Of a stretch of DNA of 45,914 bases, positions 16,953 to 25,697 are shown piece after piece. The notes below the pieces were generated by a model, which was given only the letters and a program-made list of their open reading frames with translations, did not search any database and was not told where the DNA came from. The position numbers and the translations under genes are program-made. Source of the stretch: an uncultured Arsenicibacter sp. (GTDB lineage: Bacteria > Bacteroidota > Bacteroidia > Cytophagales > Spirosomataceae); contig NZ_CAMFHL010000029.1 in assembly GCF_945952095.1 (NCBI RefSeq), forward strand, positions 1-45,914. The letters are read 5' to 3'. The stretch's first letter is position 1. Each line of letters starts with the position of its first letter.

Positions 16953-18380
16953 TTGAAAAATCACGTTAACTTCTCTACAGTAAAGCTTACTGTCGCCCTG
17001 ATCGTACTTATATGCCTGTCTGCGGGAACGTACATTTACCGCAATCCCACCGGCGACGATGCCTGGTTTGCCGAACAATCCTATTGGCTCAAGGAGACAG
17101 GCATCGTCAGGTCCAACTTCTTTACCGGCGTGCTGGACTGGGATAAACAGCTGCTGGTCAGTCACAAGCTGTTTTTGGCGGTGGGTGCTGCGCTGATGGC
17201 GTTATCCGGCAATAACCTGGTAGCCGTTCAGTTCAGCGGACTGATTTTTTTCCTGATCATGGTGCTGGAGATCGGCGCGTATGTCTATAAACGGGAACAG
17301 TCCAGGCAGTCTTTTTACCTGCTGGCCATCCTGATCCTGATTTTTTCAAACCGGTTGCTGATCAAAATGAGCTTCGAGAACCGGCCGGAAATGATGCTCG
17401 CTGCATTAGGTTTCGGATCCTTTCTATACCTGAATGGCCCACAGACCAAACCCTTCCGGGTAGTATTGGCCGGCATCCTCGCCGGTCTGGCTTTTCTGAC
17501 CCACCTAAACGGAGCCATTTATAGTGTTGCCGGATTTGCCATGCTGTTGTACCTCCGTGACTACAAATCAGCCCTGCTTTTCGGAATATGTACCGGTCTG
17601 GTAAGCTTTTGTTACTTCATTGATGTGTTTATGGCACCCAATGGCCTGTCGGTATGGTACTACCAGTTCCGGCACGATCCGGCGACCCAGAATGCGTTTG
17701 GTCTCTGGTCAAAACTGACAGTTATGCTGACCTATCCGAAAATGTTTTTCCAGCCGCTCGAAGTACTGGCACTTTCGCTTGTCCTGCTCTTTGTCGGTTA
17801 CACCCAACGGGCGTTTATCCGGAAGTTACCGGTAAAACTAACCGTATATTTTTTGTGTCAGCTTATTGCTTTCTGGCTGATTACCAAGAAGAATTCCGGT
17901 TTGTATACCGTTCTGTTTATGCCGCTTATGTTTGTGCTGCTCTATGAGCTATACCGTATCAACCCGTTCCGGAACCGTGGTTTATACATTGTTCTGGCCG
18001 CTTATTTTATCATCGGTTTTTACGGGATTATTGAGATCATCTACAAGAACTTCTCAAAACCCTATTTACCCGACGCATACGCGTCATTACGGACACAGCT
18101 TCCGGCCCGCTCCAACGGTCTGGTGCCGCTTACATTTTTTTTCAATGATTATGAGCGCTATGGGAAACTGATCGCGTACGAAAGTTTTCTGTTCCAGTTT
18201 AACGAATCGGAACGCAATACAGAGCGGCTCGCAGCCTGGGCTAAAGCCCAAAACCTCCGTTTTATGCTGGTTGATTATAAAAATGACCGGGCAGACTATG
18301 TACCTGATGAAAACACCACCCAACTCGGCGATTTCCGCCGGACCTATACTGATGGCAGGTTTGGGGTGTATAAGCGGTAA
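16953..18380 (+). CDS. GT39-like polytopic membrane glycosyltransferase
   Basis: This 475-residue protein has about ten hydrophobic helices. The first loop carries NPTGDDAWFAEQSYWL (D35, D36), in the place of the catalytic acidic pair of dolichyl-phosphate-mannose/ArnT-type GT-C enzymes. The second half ends in a soluble periplasmic domain (KLIAYESFLFQFNESERNTERLAAWAKAQ, then DFRRTYTDGRFGVYKR). The likely role is transfer of a sugar from a lipid carrier to an envelope acceptor. The start is TTG at 16953, since no in-frame ATG exists between the upstream region and the first helix. It stands alone and converges with fumC. Confidence 0.75.
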   Translation: MKNHVNFSTVKLTVALIVLICLSAGTYIYRNPTGDDAWFAEQSYWLKETGIVRSNFFTGVLDWDKQLLVSHKLFLAVGAALMALSGNNLVAVQFSGLIFFLIMVLEIGAYVYKREQSRQSFYLLAILILIFSNRLLIKMSFENRPEMMLAALGFGSFLYLNGPQTKPFRVVLAGILAGLAFLTHLNGAIYSVAGFAMLLYLRDYKSALLFGICTGLVSFCYFIDVFMAPNGLSVWYYQFRHDPATQNAFGLWSKLTVMLTYPKMFFQPLEVLALSLVLLFVGYTQRAFIRKLPVKLTVYFLCQLIAFWLITKKNSGLYTVLFMPLMFVLLYELYRINPFRNRGLYIVLAAYFIIGFYGIIEIIYKNFSKPYLPDAYASLRTQLPARSNGLVPLTFFFNDYERYGKLIAYESFLFQFNESERNTERLAAWAKAQNLRFMLVDYKNDRADYVPDENTTQLGDFRRTYTDGRFGVYKR

Positions 18381-18383
18381 AGG

Positions 18384-18440
18384 GCATAAAAAAGTGGTGG
18401 CACGACCGGCAGCCGGAGCTGTTAAAGTCGTGCCACCACT
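18384..18440 (-). terminator. fumC: fumC terminator between convergent genes
   Basis: A perfect 14-bp inverted repeat (AGTGGTGGCACGAC at 18393-18406 with its complement at 18427-18440). Read on the minus strand it is followed by a TTTTTT run, so it ends fumC; it may also stop transcription of the opposing glycosyltransferase. Confidence 0.8.
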
Positions 18441-18468
18441 AAACTGCACCTGTATTCAGATTCAGGTA

Positions 18469-19872
18469 CTACACATTAATCTCCCCCACCATATCGCCGG
18501 GGATTACCCACTGGTCGAATTCTTCGGCAGTCAGGTAGCCCAGTTTAATGGCCGTTTCTTTCAGCGTTGATCCCTCACGGTGAGCCGTTTGGGCGATTTC
18601 CGCCGCTTTGTAATAGCCGATTTTTGTGTTCAGCGCCGTAACCAGCATCAGCGAGTTGTTTACGTGCTTCGTAATGTTTTCTTCAATCGGACGGATACCT
18701 TCCGCACACTTATCGTTGAACGATACGCACACATCGCCGATCAGGCGGGCTGAGTGCAGGAAGTTGTAAATCATTACCGGCTTGAATACGTTCAGTTCGA
18801 AGTGGCCCATGGCACCACCGAAGTTGATCGCCACGTCATTGCCCATTACCTGAGCCGCCACCATTGTCATCGCCTCGCACTGGGTCGGGTTCACCTTACC
18901 CGGCATAATCGACGAACCTGGTTCGTTGTCCGGAATAAAGAGTTCACCGATACCTGCCCGTGGTCCCGACGACAGCATACGAATATCATTACCGATTTTC
19001 ATCAGGCTGGCAGCTACGGTTTTCAAGGCACCGTGAGCTTCCACAATTGCATCGTGGGCAGCGAGTGCTTCGAACTTGTTTTCTGCTGTCACAAATGGCA
19101 GGCCCGTCAGGCCGGCAATGTGTTTCGCCACGTTTTCTGAATAGTTCGGCGGCGTGTTAATGCCTGTTCCGACGGCTGTACCGCCAAGGGCCAGTTCTGA
19201 CAAGTGAGCCAGTGTGTTGTTGATCGCCCGCAGGCCGTGATCCAGCTGCGATACATAGCCCGAGAACTCCTGCCCTACTGTCAGCGGCGTGGCATCCATG
19301 AAGTGCGTCCGGCCGATTTTAACGACGTGTTTAAACTCAACGGCTTTGGCGTGCAGCGTATTCCGCAGCTTCTGAATGCCCGGGATTGTTACTTCCATCA
19401 GGATTTTGTACGCCGCAATGTGCATCGCCGTCGGGAATGTATCGTTCGATGACTGCGATTTGTTCACGTCGTCGTTCGGGTGCAGAAACTTTTTCTCATC
19501 CGTCAGCTGACCGCCCTGCATCACGTGACCGCGATAGGCAACCACCTCGTTGACGTTCATGTTCGACTGCGTACCTGAACCAGTCTGCCAGACCACAAGC
19601 GGAAACTGGTCATCGAGTTTACCATCCAGAATTTCGTCACAAACCTGACCGATCAGATCACATTTTTCTTTCGGCAATACGCCCGCATCGAAGTTCGTCA
19701 GCGCCGCCGCTTTTTTCAGGTAAGCAAATGCACGGACAATCTCGCGGGGCATTTTATTGATGTCCTGCGCAATTTTAAAGTTTTCGATGGACCGCTGGGT
19801 CTGGGCTCCCCAATAAACGTGAGCCGGTACTTCCACCTTACCCATCGTGTCTTTCTCAATGCGAAATTCCAT
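18469..19872 (-). CDS. fumC: Fumarate hydratase class II
   Basis: This 467-residue protein has the full length of class II fumarases. Visible are the N-terminal FRIEKDTMGKVEVPAHVYWGAQTQRS, the substrate segment GSGTQSNMNVNEV, RTHFMDATPLTVGQEFSGY, and the family signature PGSSIMPGKVNPTQCEA. The enzyme interconverts fumarate and malate in the TCA cycle as a cytoplasmic homotetramer, without an iron-sulfur cluster. An exact -7 box at 19958-19965 lies 86 bp upstream, and the untranslated leader between contains a GAGCGAAAGAG-type repeat. Confidence 0.97.
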   Translation of the reverse strand: MEFRIEKDTMGKVEVPAHVYWGAQTQRSIENFKIAQDINKMPREIVRAFAYLKKAAALTNFDAGVLPKEKCDLIGQVCDEILDGKLDDQFPLVVWQTGSGTQSNMNVNEVVAYRGHVMQGGQLTDEKKFLHPNDDVNKSQSSNDTFPTAMHIAAYKILMEVTIPGIQKLRNTLHAKAVEFKHVVKIGRTHFMDATPLTVGQEFSGYVSQLDHGLRAINNTLAHLSELALGGTAVGTGINTPPNYSENVAKHIAGLTGLPFVTAENKFEALAAHDAIVEAHGALKTVAASLMKIGNDIRMLSSGPRAGIGELFIPDNEPGSSIMPGKVNPTQCEAMTMVAAQVMGNDVAINFGGAMGHFELNVFKPVMIYNFLHSARLIGDVCVSFNDKCAEGIRPIEENITKHVNNSLMLVTALNTKIGYYKAAEIAQTAHREGSTLKETAIKLGYLTAEEFDQWVIPGDMVGEINV

Positions 19873-19881
19873 AGTATAGTT

Positions 19882-19948
19882 AAAGAGCGAAAGAGTGAAT
19901 GAGTGAATGAGCGGCGTTTAAACAACGGTCGCCCGTTCACTCCCTTAA
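19882..19948. repeat. GAGCGAAAGAG-type repeat, copy B, in the fumC leader
   Basis: It begins AAAGAGCGAAAGAGTGAA and continues in degenerate 8-base units (GAGTGAAT twice, then GAGCGG). The right side CGCCCGTTCACTCCCTT is a partial reverse complement, so the element can fold. It lies between the predicted fumC promoter and start codon. Confidence 0.7.
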
Positions 19949-19957
19949 ATTTCGCTG

Positions 19958-19965
19958 CAAAGGTA
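19958..19965 (-). promoter_or_regulatory. Putative -7 box for fumC
   Basis: On the minus strand this reads TACCTTTG, an exact TAnnTTTG match. No good -33 TTTG occurs at normal spacing. The identical octamer precedes the ABC ATPase gene at 43014. Confidence 0.5.
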
Positions 19966-20042
19966 AAGCACAGGGCAATACTATGTCCGGTAATTCAAAA
20001 TTTTCCTGGTCAATCCCTATAGATGGGGGTTGTTTGACCAGC

Positions 20043-20756
20043 CTAAAGTAGCGCCCCTGCCGCCTCGTCGATAAACCAGATCAGCTGGCCACCGGCAGGT
20101 TTGATCACCTGCGACGGGTACTGGTCCGGAACGTACGGCCCCTCCAGCACGGCTTTGAGCGTTTCGGCCTTACCGGCTCCGGCCACCAGAAAGGCCACAC
20201 AGGCTGCCTGATTGACAACCGGTGCCGTCAGTGTAATCCGGTACATGTCCTGACTGGCCAGCCAGAATGCACTGGTCCACACATGCTGCTCATGCACAAC
20301 GTCCTGCCTCGGAAAGAGCGAAAGCGTATGCCCGTCGTCACCCATACCCAGCAGAACCAAATCAAACGTGTGTGGTTGCCCGTCGAACAGCGAATGCAGC
20401 GTGTAGGCGTACTCGGTGGCCGATTCAATCGGCTCAAGGTCAGTCCGCATCAAGTGAATCTGCGCCGCAGGCACCGGTACGTGGTTCAGCAGGGTTTCGT
20501 AGGCCATCCTGGCGTTATTGCGGTCATCGTCAAACGGAACCGCCCGTTCATCGCCCCAGAACACCTGCCAGGCCGACCAGTCAGTCTGCGAACGGTAGGG
20601 TTCAGCCGCCAGTAACGTATGCAGCGCTTTCGGCGTACTTCCCCCCGACAACGCGATGGCAAACCGCCCCTGCCGCTCAATGACCTCGTTGGCATAGCCA
20701 ATCAGCCAGTCCGCCACACGGGTTGCCAGTTCTTCGGTTTTTGTTTTGATTATCAT
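20043..20756 (-). CDS. pgl: 6-phosphogluconolactonase
   Basis: From ATG 20756 the protein is 237 residues, typical for the DevB/Pgl family. Motifs: IALSGGSTPKALHTLL (phosphate loop), FWGDERAVPFDDDRNNARMAYETLL, and LVLLGMGDDGHTLSLFP, the family signature. It hydrolyses 6-phosphogluconolactone to 6-phosphogluconate. It follows zwf by 42 bp on the same strand, which is the standard pairing. A GTG nine codons upstream (20783) is an alternative start. Confidence 0.93.
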   Translation of the reverse strand: MIIKTKTEELATRVADWLIGYANEVIERQGRFAIALSGGSTPKALHTLLAAEPYRSQTDWSAWQVFWGDERAVPFDDDRNNARMAYETLLNHVPVPAAQIHLMRTDLEPIESATEYAYTLHSLFDGQPHTFDLVLLGMGDDGHTLSLFPRQDVVHEQHVWTSAFWLASQDMYRITLTAPVVNQAACVAFLVAGAGKAETLKAVLEGPYVPDQYPSQVIKPAGGQLIWFIDEAAGALL

Positions 20757-20798
20757 ACCTGTAGCATCACTGTAATACGGCACGCTATTTATTCCGTG

Positions 20799-22304
20799 CT
20801 AGACTTTTACATTTACCCAATGGTGCCCATCCTGTGCGATCAGCGCCTCTGCATCTTCAGGCCCCCACGAACCCGGCTGGTAGTTCGGAAAATCAACCGG
20901 CGGGCGTTTCTGCCAGACATCCAGAATCGGCGTAACCACCTGCCAGGCCTGATCGACCTGGTCGGCCCGCATAAACAAGGTAGCATCGCCCTGCATCACA
21001 TCCAGTAACAGCGTTTCGTAGGCTTCCGGCTGCTGCCCGTCAAAAGCATCGGCGTAGTTAAACACCATCTCGACCGGATTCAGCATCATCGACTGCCCCG
21101 GGCGCTTGGCCTGAAAACGCAGACGAATGTCCATATCCGGCTGAATACTGATAATCAACCGGTTTGGCCGCCATGTATCGGCCGACTCCTGAGGAAACGC
21201 AAAATGCGGTGCTGATTTAAACTCAATGGTAATCTGGGTCTTTTTCTGTTGCAGAAACTTACCCGTCCGTACATAAAACGGTACACCCGACCAGCGCCAG
21301 TTGTCGACAAAGAACTTCACGGCCGCAAAGGTTTCCGTCGCCGATTCATGGGCGACCCCTTCTTCATCGCGGTAAGCAGCCACCTTTTTCCCGTTTACAA
21401 CACCGGCGTCATACTGTCCGCGAACGGCATTGTCGCGAACGGCGTCATGCGTAAAATGACGGATCGCACTCAGCACATCCACCTTTTTATTCCGTACTTC
21501 ATCGGCATCAAACGAGACCGGCGCTTCCATAGCAATCAGGCAAAGGATCTGGAGCAGGTGATTCTGGACCATGTCCCGAAGCGCACCGGATGTTTCATAA
21601 TAACCGCCACGGCCTTCCAGACCAACGGTTTCGGCCGCCGTAATCTGAATATGATCGATATAATTGCGGTTCCAGAGGGGCTCAAATAACGCATTGGCAA
21701 AGCGAAGTGCCAGAATATTCTGCACTGTTTCTTTTCCGAGATAATGGTCGATGCGGTAAATCTGCTTTTCGGCAAACAAACCGCCGAGCAGGGTATTCAG
21801 CGAACGGGCACTTTCCAGGTCATGCCCAAACGGTTTTTCCACCACAATACGCACACGCGACGTGTCGCCGCAGAGCGGGAGTTTCCCCAGATTTGTGGCA
21901 ATATCCGGCACAAGCTGAGGAGCCACCGCCAGGTAAAAAATAACATTTGCCTGCGTATTCCACTCCGTTTCCTTTTCCTTAACCCAGTCGGCAATCTTTT
22001 TATAGGCCTCGGCATCTTCGCCATCCATATTCAGATAGGAAACCGATTTAGAAAAGGCATCCCATTTTGTATCCAGTTCGTCTTTCTGCCGCGAAAATGA
22101 TTTAATCCCTTCCAGCAAACGGTCCCGGAATGAGCTGTCGCTATATTTGCTACGGCCGATACCGACCACGGCAAACTGCTCCGGCAGGTAGCCGTCAAGC
22201 GATAAATTGTAAAGTGCAGGTGTTAATTTCCGGTAGTTGAGGTCGCCACTGCCGCCAAAAATAAAGACAATTGAGGCAGGTGGTCGTTTTGTAGTTGCAG
22301 TCAT
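20799..22304 (-). CDS. zwf: Glucose-6-phosphate 1-dehydrogenase
   Basis: From ATG 22304 (MTATTKRPPAS) the protein is 501 residues, the usual size. Visible are the NADP loop FGGSGDLNYRKLTPALYNL, the active-site signature RIDHYLGKETVQN, the EKPFGHD segment and VPFYVRTGKFLQQKKTQI. It oxidises glucose-6-phosphate to 6-phosphogluconolactone, the first step of the oxidative pentose-phosphate path. The open frame continues 30 codons upstream (to 22394), but that part looks non-coding and the conserved family N-terminus begins near the chosen ATG. It is followed by pgl; no gnd is present in the window. Confidence 0.95.
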   Translation of the reverse strand: MTATTKRPPASIVFIFGGSGDLNYRKLTPALYNLSLDGYLPEQFAVVGIGRSKYSDSSFRDRLLEGIKSFSRQKDELDTKWDAFSKSVSYLNMDGEDAEAYKKIADWVKEKETEWNTQANVIFYLAVAPQLVPDIATNLGKLPLCGDTSRVRIVVEKPFGHDLESARSLNTLLGGLFAEKQIYRIDHYLGKETVQNILALRFANALFEPLWNRNYIDHIQITAAETVGLEGRGGYYETSGALRDMVQNHLLQILCLIAMEAPVSFDADEVRNKKVDVLSAIRHFTHDAVRDNAVRGQYDAGVVNGKKVAAYRDEEGVAHESATETFAAVKFFVDNWRWSGVPFYVRTGKFLQQKKTQITIEFKSAPHFAFPQESADTWRPNRLIISIQPDMDIRLRFQAKRPGQSMMLNPVEMVFNYADAFDGQQPEAYETLLLDVMQGDATLFMRADQVDQAWQVVTPILDVWQKRPPVDFPNYQPGSWGPEDAEALIAQDGHHWVNVKV

Positions 22305-22749
22305 GTACAATTTTTGGTTGTATAAACCCTGTAACATGAAGAACTGGTAAAACGTTATCTTTGGTAAGAATTTATCTCCTTTTTTATGGATCACAGATGG
22401 TATTCAACCATCTATGACCGTCAGAACCGGCTTAGCCTGCCCCGGTTATCACGACAGCAACAACCATGACTGCATGGTTATTGATCTTTCCGGTCAACCT
22501 CTATCGGTAACGTGATGAATAAGGTACCTGTCTTGTGGTCAAGAGGTATTTACCGGACTGCTATCATGATTAAGGTGAGACTATTGCTATTATAACGGAG
22601 CGCGCGCCAAGCGAAGCACGTGTGTAATCCGGTTACACCGGCTGACTGTAATATGTACAGTATCAAAAAAGAAGCAATAGCGAGCCAACTACTACTAACC
22701 GTTAACGCTGGTTAGTAGTAGTTGGCTCACAAAACACTGTTTAAGAGCG
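22305..22749. other. Intergenic region between zwf and the AraC gene
   Basis: This 445-bp stretch has no supported gene. It holds the zwf upstream region at its left end, a small hairpin AACCATGACTGCATGGTT near 22461-22478, and the AraC-gene terminator at its right end. A plus-strand TATCTTTG at 22356-22363 matches the promoter box but no reading frame follows it. Confidence 0.5.
22682..22728 (-). terminator. Strong terminator after the SDR-AraC operon
   Basis: A perfect 19-bp stem (22682-22700 with 22710-22728; core GAGCCAACTACTACTAACC) and a 9-nt loop. On the minus strand it is followed by GCTATTGCTTCTTTTTTG. Confidence 0.85.
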
Positions 22750-23673
22750 TTAATTAAAACTTGCTCTGAATTCCACCGGTGATAAACTCGTTTTTGATTT
22801 AAAGAGCTTACTGAACGATTGGGGATGCTCAAAACCCAGTTGATAGGCTATTTCACCAATAGAAAGCTCGCTGAGCACCAACACTTCCTTGGCTTTCTCG
22901 ATCAGTTTGTTATGAATGTGTTGCTGGGTGTTCTGGCCCGTAAGCGCCCGCAGCATATCGCCCAGGTATCGGGGGGAAACATTCAGTTCATCGGCCAGAT
23001 ATTGAACCGTTGGCAGCCCGTTTACTAAGGCGGTTTCGTTAGTAAAATATTGATGCAGCAAGCCCTCAAATCGTTCCAGCAGCGCGTTATGGATCGGCTT
23101 GCGGGTGATGAACTGGCGTCGGTAAAAGCGCTGACTATAATTCAAGAGCAACTCCAGTTGCGAGACGAGCACATCCTGACTAAGATCATCAATGGCCGTT
23201 TCCAACTCTTCGCCTATGTTTTTGGTAATCCCGGTAATAATTGTCCGTTCTTTATCCGACAGGTAGAGCGACTCGGTAACGGAATACGAAAAAAAACCAT
23301 AGTTTTTAATTTTAGTATCCAGCGGATAATTTCTCAGAAAGTCGGGATGCACCAGCAAAGTAAAACCTACACCCGAATCTGAGGTTTGAACCCCTGTTAA
23401 TGGCTGACCGGGTGAGGTAAAAAACATACCGCCTTCATCAAAGTCATATGTTGTTTGCCCATATCGCATGCGGCAGCCGGCTGATTCGTTATAGGTGATG
23501 TTGTAAAAATCCATCACAAACGTAGCGGCCAACATTTCACTGGTAATCTGCACGTTACTATAGTCCAGTAGACTAATCAGCGGATGCAGAGGCTGTGGTA
23601 AGCCGAAAGCCCGTTGCAGTTCGGTAATCGACCGGAAGAGACGAGGCTTGTTTCGATGTTCCCCTTTCATCAT
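22750..23673 (-). CDS. AraC-family transcriptional regulator
   Basis: This 307-residue protein has a cupin-like N-terminal sensing domain (YNITYNESAGCRMRYGQTTYDFDEGGMFFTSPGQ) and a C-terminal AraC double helix-turn-helix: VQYLADELNVSPRYLGDMLRALTGQNTQQHIHNKLIEKAKEVL, then LSIGEIAYQLGFEHPQSFSKLFKSKTSLSPVEFR. It lies 68 bp downstream of an SDR oxidoreductase on the same strand and probably controls it. AraC-SDR pairs are common in Bacteroidota. The start has two adjacent ATG codons (23673, 23670). Confidence 0.92.
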   Translation of the reverse strand: MMKGEHRNKPRLFRSITELQRAFGLPQPLHPLISLLDYSNVQITSEMLAATFVMDFYNITYNESAGCRMRYGQTTYDFDEGGMFFTSPGQPLTGVQTSDSGVGFTLLVHPDFLRNYPLDTKIKNYGFFSYSVTESLYLSDKERTIITGITKNIGEELETAIDDLSQDVLVSQLELLLNYSQRFYRRQFITRKPIHNALLERFEGLLHQYFTNETALVNGLPTVQYLADELNVSPRYLGDMLRALTGQNTQQHIHNKLIEKAKEVLVLSELSIGEIAYQLGFEHPQSFSKLFKSKTSLSPVEFRASFN

Positions 23674-23741
23674 TTTTTAAAGGTTTTGCTGGTACTCAGT
23701 AACAACACGTTTTAGTAGCTAGCTAATACCTGAGTCTGGCT

Positions 23742-24539
23742 TTATAAAGCATTCATCATTTGTTTGATACCTTCCCGAAAGGCCTCATCGCCTACTTCAA
23801 GTCGCCGGGCGTATAAGGCTTTTGCATCTTCACCGCATACATAACGCAATGTATTTTTGCCATCTGTAGCTGCTTCATACACCACTTCAGCAATCTGCTC
23901 TGAGGTAGACACCTGATCGGTAGAGATAGCCGCCTGAAACTTATCCAGCAACGTTTGATAAGCCGGATGCAAAGCAACCACGGATTTTGCCCCTATTTCG
24001 GTTGCCACCAGACCAGGCTCGATTGTTTTGATGCTGATACCGAACTGGTTCAATTCAAACGAGAGGCTTTCACTCCAGCCTTCCAGCGCCCATTTACTGG
24101 CATCGTACATTGAACTGACCGGAAAGCCCATCAAGCCAGCCGAAGAACCAGTCGTAATAAAAAGTCCTGCTTTCTTCTCCCGAAAGTAAGGAATAAACGC
24201 CTGAGTAACCCGGACAACACCCAGAAAATTGGTTTCCATCTGATGAACGAGCTGGTCATCCGTAATGGCTTCCAGCCCACCTAGCAAGGCATAACCGGCA
24301 TTGTTGAAGACTACATCGATTTCACCTAGTGTTAAGGCTTTCCGGGTAGTGGCTTCGATCTGCCGGCGATCAGTCACATCCAGGGGCAGTAAGGTTACGT
24401 TCTCCAGCAGGTTCAACTCGGTTTCAGACGCTGGCTTACGCATGGTGGCAATCACCTTCCAGCCTTTTGCTGCAAATAATTTTGCCGTTGCTTTACCGAT
24501 TCCGCTCGACGCTCCGGTAATGAAAATGGTCTTTGTCAT
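23742..24539 (-). CDS. Short-chain dehydrogenase/reductase (SDR)
   Basis: From ATG 24539 the protein is 265 residues, a classical SDR: cofactor loop TGASSGIGKATAKLF, the NNAG motif in VVFNNAGYALLGG, catalytic S (TGSSAGLMG) and Y-x-x-x-K in MYDASKWALEG, and the PGLVATEIG segment. The residue after the second beta strand (TMRKP) suggests NADP preference. Substrate unknown. A TTG start ten codons upstream (24569) is possible. It is co-oriented with the AraC gene and adjacent to a decayed second SDR gene on the opposite strand. Confidence 0.92.
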   Translation of the reverse strand: MTKTIFITGASSGIGKATAKLFAAKGWKVIATMRKPASETELNLLENVTLLPLDVTDRRQIEATTRKALTLGEIDVVFNNAGYALLGGLEAITDDQLVHQMETNFLGVVRVTQAFIPYFREKKAGLFITTGSSAGLMGFPVSSMYDASKWALEGWSESLSFELNQFGISIKTIEPGLVATEIGAKSVVALHPAYQTLLDKFQAAISTDQVSTSEQIAEVVYEAATDGKNTLRYVCGEDAKALYARRLEVGDEAFREGIKQMMNAL

Positions 24540-24642
24540 TGTTTTTCGTTTGCTATTTTCGAAAGACAAAGCTCCTGTAAAGGCACTTCCCGTTTGTAGT
24601 GAAACCGGAAAAAATCGTAGTCAAATTGGTGAAGGTCTTTTC

Positions 24643-25003
24643 TGGTGACCCAACAAGGCTTCGAGGCCCAGCGGGGGTACTAACTATTTCGGTCCTTTTG
24701 CCTTAACTGCTCACTTGCTGCCCGTGCCGGAAGCAACGCCCAATGCCAGGGTAGTGACGGTGGCCAGCTTTATACCCAAACTAGATAAAGTAGTGATGAA
24801 CCGGGATGATTTGCTGTTCGAACAGAACGTTGATGCAATGACGGCATATGGACAATAAGCTCGCTGACACTATATTTGCCATGGAGCCGGATCAGCAGTT
24901 TGAGGCATATAACAGTCCTGTCTTGTCTCTGATGAGCAGTCTGGCCATACGAAATCTGGTATTCAGAATTACATTCGGTCCTGTGCTATCATTTACGGAT
25001 TAA
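24643..25003 (+). pseudogene. Decayed SDR oxidoreductase fragment with two frameshifts
   Basis: Three consecutive reading frames together read like the middle of an SDR protein. Segment 1 (24643-24671) gives VTQQGFEAQ. After a shift at 24672, segment 2 (24673-24858) gives GGTNYFGPFALTAHLLPVPE, then TPNARVVTVASFIPK and AYGQ, then TAA. A shift at 24854-24858 leads to segment 3 (24854-25003), NKLADTIFAMEPDQQ to a final TAA. In intact relatives the same blocks run GFELQFGTNHLGHFALTG, GARVVTVSS and AYGQSKLANLLFALEL. The cofactor loop at the N-terminus is missing, and in the active-site region GQNK replaces the YGQSK of relatives only across the frameshift. This is an inactive remnant. Confidence 0.75.
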
Positions 25004-25163
25004 TTTTGCAAATCGGGCCGCCGAAGCGACAGTATTATCAGACTAACTTCCCTCAAACTCTGATAAGTAACGTATCCGGCTAAACCGGCTCACCTCACAG
25101 AGGTAAGCTTGTAGCTAATGCTGATACCGGACTGCATTTTGTAAAAAACAATACATAACGATT

Positions 25164-25592
25164 ATGAAAATAGCCATTGGATCCGACCACGCGGGTTTCC
25201 GGTACAAGGAAGCCATCAAAAAACTACTGACCGATCTTGGCCACGAGGTCATCGATAAAGGTACCGACAGCGAGGCTTCTGTTGATTATCCGGTGTTTAT
25301 ACGCCCTGTGGCAGAAGCCGTTGCGGCTGGTGAGGTTGAGCGCGGCGTTGTTCTGGGCGGTTCCGGAAACGGAGAAGCCATGATGGCCAACCGCATCAAG
25401 GGTGTCCGGTGTGCGCTGTGCTGGAACGAAGCGTCGGCGCGGCTCGGGCGGCAGCACAATAACGCCAATGTAATTTCTATCGGCGAACGGATGGTTACGG
25501 AAGATATGGCCCTTCAGATCGTCCGGATCTGGCTGGAAACGCCATTCGAAGGAGGCCGGCACCAGCAACGCATCGACTTGCTGGATGCCTGA
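25164..25592 (+). CDS. rpiB: Ribose-5-phosphate isomerase B
   Basis: This 142-residue protein fits the RpiB/LacAB family: KIAIGSDHAGFRYKEAI, DYPVFIRPVAEAV, GSGNGEAMMANRIKGVRCALCWNE, ARLGRQHNNANVISIGERM. It interconverts ribose-5-phosphate and ribulose-5-phosphate. The active-site loop reads GGSGNGE, the actinobacterial-type form in which a glutamate replaces the catalytic cysteine of E. coli RpiB. It lies in the same neighbourhood as zwf and pgl but is separated by the AraC/SDR insertion-like block. A TTG-22 bp-GCATTTTG element (25109-25141) may be the promoter, with a poor -7 start. Confidence 0.93.
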   Translation: MKIAIGSDHAGFRYKEAIKKLLTDLGHEVIDKGTDSEASVDYPVFIRPVAEAVAAGEVERGVVLGGSGNGEAMMANRIKGVRCALCWNEASARLGRQHNNANVISIGERMVTEDMALQIVRIWLETPFEGGRHQQRIDLLDA

Positions 25593-25595
25593 AAA

Positions 25596-25677
25596 AGAAA
25601 GCGACCCAACTATCGGAAAGTCCGCCACACCACACGCACCAGTTTGTGGTTGAGCTTCCCGAAGTTGAGTCGTTTCT
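25596..25677. terminator. Possible hairpin after rpiB
   Basis: AGAAAGCGACCCAACTATCGG near 25596-25616 is largely complementary to CCGAAGTTGAGTCGTTTCT near 25659-25677. The stem has bulges and a long loop with a smaller inner hairpin. It lies between convergent rpiB and the lipoprotein gene. Confidence 0.35.
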
Positions 25678-25697
25678 GATTTGCAGAGCCCCCAGCT

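Noticed and set aside
22356..22363. Plus-strand TATCTTTG promoter upstream of a hidden gene
   Set aside because: No coding frame or conserved RNA-like structure follows within the next 300 bases apart from the AraC-gene terminator.
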